Positions 6,502-9,838 of a stretch of 9,838 nt of DNA are shown piece after piece. How positions within the stretch are numbered: the stretch's first letter is position 1; each line of letters opens with the position of its first letter. This DNA is from DATGWF01 sp035299585 (GTDB lineage: Bacteria > Actinomycetota > Actinomycetes > Actinomycetales > Microbacteriaceae), in NCBI GenBank assembly GCA_035299585.1, contig DATGWF010000022.1, positions 1 to 9,838 of the forward strand, given 5' to 3'. The position numbers and the translations under genes were made by a program. The notes below the pieces were generated by a model. It ran no database searches. It was not told the origin of the DNA and saw nothing but the letters and a program-made list of their open reading frames with translations.

Positions 6502-8199
6502 CTAGCCCTTCTTCGCAGATCCGACGGCCGGAGCGGTTGCCACCGGAAGCCCAGCCTCGGGGTGGTTCAGATCGAATGCCGGACGCTCCGAACGGATACG
6601 CGGAATCGAGGTGAAGTTGTGTCGAGGAGGCGGGCAACTCGTGGCCCACTCGAGTGAGGCACCGTATCCCCACGGGTCGTTCACGGTCACCTTCGGAGCG
6701 TTGCGAGCGGTGACGTAGACGTTCAACAGGAACGGAATCATCGAGACGCCCAAGCCCATTGCCCCAATGGTCGAGAGCTGGTTCATCCAGGTCACGCCAT
6801 CCTCGGGGAGGTACGAGTAGTAGCGACGGGGCATCGCCAACACGCCGATCCAGTGCTGGATGAGGAAGGTCATGTGGAAGGCGATGAACAGAACCCAGAA
6901 GTGAATCTTGCCGAGGCGCTCGTTCAGCATCTTGCCGGTCCACTTTGGCCACCAGAAGTAGAAGCCGGCGAACATCGCGAACACGACGGTGCCAAACACG
7001 ACGTAGTGGAAGTGAGCAACCACGAAGTAGCTGTCTGAAAGGTGGAAGTCGAGCGCCGGCGAGGCCAGGATGACGCCGGTGAGACCGCCAAAGACGAAGG
7101 TCACGAGGAAGCCGAGCACGAAGATAATCGGCGTCTCGAAGGTCACAGAACCGCGCCAGAGCGTACCCACCCAGTTGAAGATCTTCACACCGGTCGGGAC
7201 CGCGATGAGCATGGTCATGAGGGCGAAGAACGGCAGCAGGACCGAACCGGTGACATACATGTGGTGCGCCCACACCGTCATCGAAAGCGCACCGATTGCC
7301 ACGGTCGCGTAGACGAGCGTCTTGTACCCAAAGATGGGTTTGCGGCTAAAGACCGGAATAATCTCCGAAACGATACCGAAGAACGGCAGCGCGAGAACGT
7401 AGACCTCGGGGTGGCCGAAGAACCAGAACAGGTGCTGCCACAGGATGGGGCCGTTGGTCTCGATGTCGTAGATGTGGGTGCCGAACACGCGGTCTGCGGC
7501 CGCGGCAAGCATCGCGGCGGCGAGGACCGGGAAGACCAGGATAACCAGGATTGAGGTCACGAGGGTGTTCCAGGAGAAGATCGACATACGGAACATCGTC
7601 ATGCCCGGAGCGCGCATCGTGATGATGGTCGTGATGAAGTTGACGCCACCCATGATGGTGCCAAAACCACTCAGACCCAGACCGATCATCCAGAGGTTGC
7701 CGCCGATACCCGGCGAGAACGTCGTGGACGCGAGCGGCTGATAGGCGAACCAACCGAAGGATGCGGCACCCTGCGGGGTGAAAAACGCCGAAACCGCCAT
7801 GAAACTACCGAAGGTGTAGAGCCAGTACGCCAGTGCGTTGAGCCGCGGGAAGGCGACATCGGGGGCGCCAATCTGCAACGGCATGAGCACGTTCGCGAAT
7901 CCGGCAAACAGCGGCGTCGCAAACATGAGCAGCATGATTGTGCCGTGCATCGTGAAGAGCTGGTTGTACTGCTCGCGAGTAGCGACGACCTCAAGGCCGG
8001 GCGCGAAGAGTTGCGCGCGGATAATGAGCGCCATGACACCGGCGACCATGAACCACAGGAACGACTGGATGAGGTACATGTAGCCGATGACCTTGTGGTC
8101 CGTCGACGTGATCCACTTCACCACGACGTTGCCCTTGCGCTCAACGGCCGGCGTGCCGAACGTGCGCGAAGTGCTGGGAGCGGTTGCTGTTGCAGTCAT
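6502..8199 (-). CDS. ctaD: Cytochrome c oxidase subunit I (aa3-type), catalytic core
   Basis: This 565-residue catalytic subunit reduces oxygen to water at a haem a3-CuB centre and pumps protons. Haem a is bound by H85 ('TMHGTIM') and H398, and haem a3 by H396 ('VVAHFHYV'). CuB is bound by H263 ('FFGHPEVY'), H312 and H313 ('WAHHMY'). The cross-linked tyrosine is Y267. D-pathway residues are D114, N121 and E265, and the K-pathway lysine is K339 ('AVPTGVKIF'), making it an A1-type oxidase. Twelve membrane helices are expected for this length. The C-terminal segment with 'WATSCPPPRHNF' is typical of actinobacteria. The ATG at 8199 lies 5 nt after the ctaC stop. Its ribosome-binding site GGAGGG (8209-8214) lies inside the end of ctaC, 9 nt upstream of the start. 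In mycobacteria ctaD lies away from this cluster; here it is between ctaC and ctaF. Confidence 0.98.
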   Translation of the reverse strand: MTATATAPSTSRTFGTPAVERKGNVVVKWITSTDHKVIGYMYLIQSFLWFMVAGVMALIIRAQLFAPGLEVVATREQYNQLFTMHGTIMLLMFATPLFAGFANVLMPLQIGAPDVAFPRLNALAYWLYTFGSFMAVSAFFTPQGAASFGWFAYQPLASTTFSPGIGGNLWMIGLGLSGFGTIMGGVNFITTIITMRAPGMTMFRMSIFSWNTLVTSILVILVFPVLAAAMLAAAADRVFGTHIYDIETNGPILWQHLFWFFGHPEVYVLALPFFGIVSEIIPVFSRKPIFGYKTLVYATVAIGALSMTVWAHHMYVTGSVLLPFFALMTMLIAVPTGVKIFNWVGTLWRGSVTFETPIIFVLGFLVTFVFGGLTGVILASPALDFHLSDSYFVVAHFHYVVFGTVVFAMFAGFYFWWPKWTGKMLNERLGKIHFWVLFIAFHMTFLIQHWIGVLAMPRRYYSYLPEDGVTWMNQLSTIGAMGLGVSMIPFLLNVYVTARNAPKVTVNDPWGYGASLEWATSCPPPRHNFTSIPRIRSERPAFDLNHPEAGLPVATAPAVGSAKKG

Positions 8200-8204
8200 C
8201 GGTG

Positions 8205-9095
8205 TTAACCCTCCACCGTCGCCGGCGCTTCGTTGCCGGGCAGATTTTGATTGCGGTTGTAGTCATCACCAAGTTGGCCAGTGTTGCCGGCGGCGCGGAG
8301 CTCGGAGATGTATTGCTCGTATTCAGCCTCGGAGACGACCTTGACATTGAAGAGCATGAGCGAGTGGAACTCGCCACAGAGCTCGGCGCACTTGCCGGCA
8401 AAGGTGCCCTCACGCTCCGGAATGAACGACATGTAGTTCGTCTTGCCCGGGATCATGTCCTTCTTGTACAGGAAGTCGACGACCCAGAACGAGTGGATGA
8501 CGTCGCGGGCATTGAGCTGAATTTCGACCTTCTTGCCCACCGGGAGCACGAGGGTCGGCAGTTCGTCTTGCTTCACCGAGCCGGCGGCAGCGCCAACGCT
8601 CGTGTCAAGCTGTGCCTGGATCCCGGCGAAATACACGTCTTCGTCGACGTAGTTGAAGTCCCACGCCCACTGCTTTCCGATGGCCTGAATCGTGACATCC
8701 GGCTTGTCGAATCGTGCCTCGATTGCGGTCTGATCCTTGGCCGTAAAGGCAAAGAATCCGATCACGAGAATCAACGGGATGATCGTGTAGAAGACCTCGA
8801 TCGGCATGTTGTAGCGCAGCTGCGCCGGCAGGCCGGTCTGGCCCTTGCGGCGCCGGTATGCGATGACGGCCCAGATGATGAGGCCCCACGTGAGCACGCC
8901 GACAGCGAGGAGCACGAGCCACGAGTTGACCCAGAGCGCGGCGATGCGCTCCGTGTGGTTGGTGACCGGAGTCGAATCGCCGTTGAATCCTGGGAGGAAT
9001 CCGGCTTGCTCTTGGGGAGTGCATCCTGCGAGGAGCAGTCCGAGGCTCGCGACGATGGGAACGGCGCTCCAGCGGAGACGGCGGTAGTTGCGCAC
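8205..9095 (-). CDS. ctaC: Cytochrome c oxidase subunit II, CuA-binding lipoprotein
   Basis: This 296-residue subunit II receives electrons from the diheme QcrC at its CuA centre. The N-terminus is a lipoprotein signal with lipobox L22-A-G-C25, so the mature protein is probably acylated at C25. Two membrane helices follow (about 53-80 and 100-118). The external cupredoxin domain carries the docking and electron-entry motif 'KQWAWDF' at 141-147 and the full CuA set: H201, C236, E238 (backbone), C240, H244 and M247. The GTG start at 9095 is supported by AAAGG (9102-9106) 6 nt upstream and by the signal peptide beginning straight after it. It is the first gene of ctaC-ctaD-ctaF. Its upstream region holds a candidate -10, a perfect inverted repeat and a motif shared with ctaE. 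Confidence 0.97.
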   Translation of the reverse strand: MRNYRRLRWSAVPIVASLGLLLAGCTPQEQAGFLPGFNGDSTPVTNHTERIAALWVNSWLVLLAVGVLTWGLIIWAVIAYRRRKGQTGLPAQLRYNMPIEVFYTIIPLILVIGFFAFTAKDQTAIEARFDKPDVTIQAIGKQWAWDFNYVDEDVYFAGIQAQLDTSVGAAAGSVKQDELPTLVLPVGKKVEIQLNARDVIHSFWVVDFLYKKDMIPGKTNYMSFIPEREGTFAGKCAELCGEFHSLMLFNVKVVSEAEYEQYISELRAAGNTGQLGDDYNRNQNLPGNEAPATVEG

Positions 9096-9119
9096 CGGTG
9101 ACCTTTCGGAAGACTGGAT

Positions 9120-9138
9120 GCATTTCCACGGGAAATGC
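9120..9138. repeat. Perfect 8-bp inverted repeat in the ctaC leader
   Basis: The arms GCATTTCC (9120-9127) and GGAAATGC (9131-9138) are perfect inverted copies around 3 nt. The site lies between the candidate -10 of ctaC and its start codon, so it could be an operator for a dimeric repressor or a small hairpin in the leader mRNA. A 3-nt loop is tight for RNA, which slightly favours a DNA-binding site. Confidence 0.5.
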
Positions 9139-9151
9139 CTTGCAGTTTCCT

Positions 9152-9157
9152 AGCCTA
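9152..9157 (-). promoter_or_regulatory. Candidate -10 box of the ctaC-ctaD-ctaF operon
   Basis: On the minus strand TAGGCT fits TAnnnT (4 of 6 to TATAAT). It would start a transcript near 9145 with a leader of about 50 nt that contains the inverted repeat and the ctaC ribosome-binding site. The -35 region is not recognisable, so this assignment is tentative. Confidence 0.3.
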
Positions 9158-9180
9158 GTGCCCAAATCCCGCTCGTCGCG

Positions 9181-9202
9181 CGCGTGTCGTTCTCGACACG
9201 CG
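9181..9202. repeat. 9-bp GC-rich inverted repeat upstream of ctaC
   Basis: CGCGTGTCG (9181-9189) and CGACACGCG (9194-9202) are perfect inverted copies around TTCT. No T run follows on either strand, so it is not a classical terminator by itself. It lies between the erpA terminator and the candidate ctaC promoter, and its right arm overlaps the motif shared with the ctaE upstream region. Confidence 0.5.
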
Positions 9203-9212
9203 GTAGAGCGCA
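9195..9212 (+). promoter_or_regulatory. 18-nt motif shared with the ctaE upstream region, ctaC copy
   Basis: GACACGCGGTAGAGCGCA matches 1153-1170 at 15 of 18 positions. It lies upstream of the candidate ctaC -10 (37 nt away) but in the opposite orientation relative to its gene. It overlaps the right arm of the 9181-9202 inverted repeat and the foot of the erpA terminator stem, which are alternative explanations for its sequence. Confidence 0.3.
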
Positions 9213-9243
9213 AAAACGCCCGCTGTAAGCGGGCGTTTTTGCG
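9209..9243 (-). terminator. Intrinsic terminator of the Fe-S carrier gene
   Basis: A perfect 16-bp stem (9209-9224 with 9228-9243) with a 3-nt loop contains A5 in one arm and T5 in the other, so it can act in either direction. It starts 12 nt after the erpA stop and insulates ctaC from erpA. Confidence 0.85.
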
Positions 9244-9255
9244 GAGCGAAGCGAC

Positions 9256-9603
9256 CTAGTGGAACGAATCGCCACATGCGCAGGAGCCCTGCGCGTTCGG
9301 GTTGTCGATGGTGAAGCCCTGCTTCTGGATGGTGTCTTCGAAATCGATGGTGGCGCCGTCGAGGTACGGAACGCTCATCATGTCGACGACAACTTCGACA
9401 CCGTCGAAGTCGCGAACAACATCGTCCTCGAGCAGGCGCTCGTCGAAGTACAGCTGATAGATGAGTCCGGAGCATCCGCCCGGCTGAACGGCCACGCGCA
9501 GGCGCAGGTCATCGCGGCCCTCCTGCTCGAGCAGGCTCTTCACCTTGAGCGCTGCGGCGTCACTCAGGGTGACGTTGTGGCTCGTGGTTGCGGTGTCCGT
9601 CAT
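9256..9603 (-). CDS. erpA: A-type iron-sulfur cluster carrier/insertion protein (ErpA/HesB family)
   Basis: This 115-residue cytoplasmic A-type carrier receives a 2Fe-2S or 4Fe-4S cluster from the assembly machinery and delivers it to apo-proteins. The three conserved cluster-binding cysteines are present: C44 in 'PGGCSG' and C108/C110 in 'GSCACGDSF' at the C-terminus. 'MMSVPYLDGATIDF' (75-88) is the family's central block. Length and motif spacing are normal. The start ATG 9603 has AAGGAGA a few bases upstream. A HesB-family gene next to the oxidase genes is also known in mycobacteria. ErpA and HesB/IscA subgroups are hard to separate by eye, so the exact gene name is less sure than the family. 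A strong terminator follows, so it is not co-transcribed with ctaC by default. Confidence 0.9.
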   Translation of the reverse strand: MTDTATTSHNVTLSDAAALKVKSLLEQEGRDDLRLRVAVQPGGCSGLIYQLYFDERLLEDDVVRDFDGVEVVVDMMSVPYLDGATIDFEDTIQKQGFTIDNPNAQGSCACGDSFH

Positions 9604-9631
9604 GGCATCTCCTTCGGGTGGAACTTCGGTC

Positions 9632-9637
9632 AGTCTA
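9632..9637 (-). promoter_or_regulatory. Possible -10 box of the Fe-S carrier gene
   Basis: On the minus strand TAGACT (fits TAnnnT, 4 of 6 to TATAAT) would start transcription near 9625, giving a leader of about 22 nt that contains the AAGGAGA ribosome-binding site. No good -35 is seen. The 60-nt gap to the upstream dipeptidase also allows co-transcription. Confidence 0.3.
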
Positions 9638-9663
9638 CCGGTGCAACCCGGTGACGCGAGGCG

Positions 9664-9838
9664 CTATTCCGCGCCAGCGTAGTCGAGCAGGAAGAGTGTC
9701 TCGCTCGCAATTGCCTTTCGCAACACGCCGAGGTGCTGGGACTCGTTGGGACTGTGCGGCTGGGAGAGCGGGTCTCCCACGGCAGTCACGACAATTTCGG
9801 CATGCGGGAACTGTGCCGCGAGCGATGCGATGAACGGG
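9664..9838 (-). CDS. M20-family dipeptidase, C-terminal end (partial)
   Basis: Only the last 57 residues lie in the window; the gene continues past the right edge. The visible part includes 'VTAVGDPLSQPHSPNES' followed by 'QHLGVLRKAIASETLFLLDYA'. This is the closing segment of M20 metallopeptidases of the dipeptidase/acetylornithine-deacetylase type, in which the histidine of the 'PHSPNES' block is a zinc ligand. The likely role is hydrolysis of dipeptides or related amides in the cytoplasm. The stop codon is TAG at 9664-9666, 60 nt before the erpA start on the same strand. Substrate and full length cannot be judged from this fragment. Confidence 0.8.
   Translation of the reverse strand, partial: PFIASLAAQFPHAEIVVTAVGDPLSQPHSPNESQHLGVLRKAIASETLFLLDYAGAE

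Noticed and set aside
8184..9101. Long plus-strand open frame (305 codons) opposite ctaC
   Set aside because: Highly charged, low-hydrophobicity composition typical of an antisense shadow in high-GC DNA; ctaC on the other strand has a full CuA site and lipobox.
9127..9151. ECF-sigma-like pair GGAAAC...CGT on the minus strand ahead of ctaC
   Set aside because: The 14-nt spacing is short, and the second element is part of the inverted repeat. It is too weak to call.

Overview
The window is a respiratory-chain locus of a high-GC Gram-positive bacterium (Actinomycetota, most likely Microbacteriaceae). The support is high GC with GTG starts, the gene order trpD < > ctaE-qcrC-qcrA-qcrB, a diheme QcrC, a three-helix Rieske QcrA with an internal twin-arginine motif, a QcrB with PDWY and a long C-terminal tail, and a short five-helix CtaE. 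All of these are hallmarks of the actinobacterial menaquinol:cytochrome c:oxygen (bcc-aa3) supercomplex.

Layout. At the left, trpD (anthranilate phosphoribosyltransferase) reads leftwards. Divergent from it, ctaE-qcrC-qcrA-qcrB form a tight rightward operon that ends in a strong hairpin terminator at 5404-5439. Facing it on the minus strand are a small cupin gene of unknown function, then the oxidase operon ctaC-ctaD-ctaF (transcribed right to left, closed by a UUCG-capped terminator at 6038-6069). Further right, also on the minus strand, are an A-type iron-sulfur carrier gene (erpA/HesB family) with its own terminator at 9209-9243 and the 3' end of an M20-family dipeptidase that runs off the window.

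Function. QcrB oxidises menaquinol at the Qp site and passes electrons through the Rieske centre of QcrA to the two haems c of QcrC. These feed the CuA site of CtaC directly, without a soluble cytochrome c, and then haem a and the haem a3-CuB site of CtaD, where oxygen is reduced. CtaE and CtaF complete the oxidase. All eight subunits recognised here (QcrABC, CtaC-F, with CtaE placed in the qcr operon) look intact, with all key ligands present. The Fe-S carrier may help supply clusters to proteins such as QcrA, but that is inference from proximity.

Regulation visible in the sequence. trpD, ctaE and possibly the cupin gene have a -10-like hexamer 6-7 nt before the start codon, the arrangement of leaderless mRNAs. 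An approximately 18-nt motif (15 of 18 positions alike) lies upstream of both ctaE and ctaC, and ctaC has a perfect inverted repeat in its presumed leader. I see no mobile element, CRISPR array, tRNA, rRNA or defence system. The coding content is ordinary core metabolism, and the points worth a second look are regulatory.
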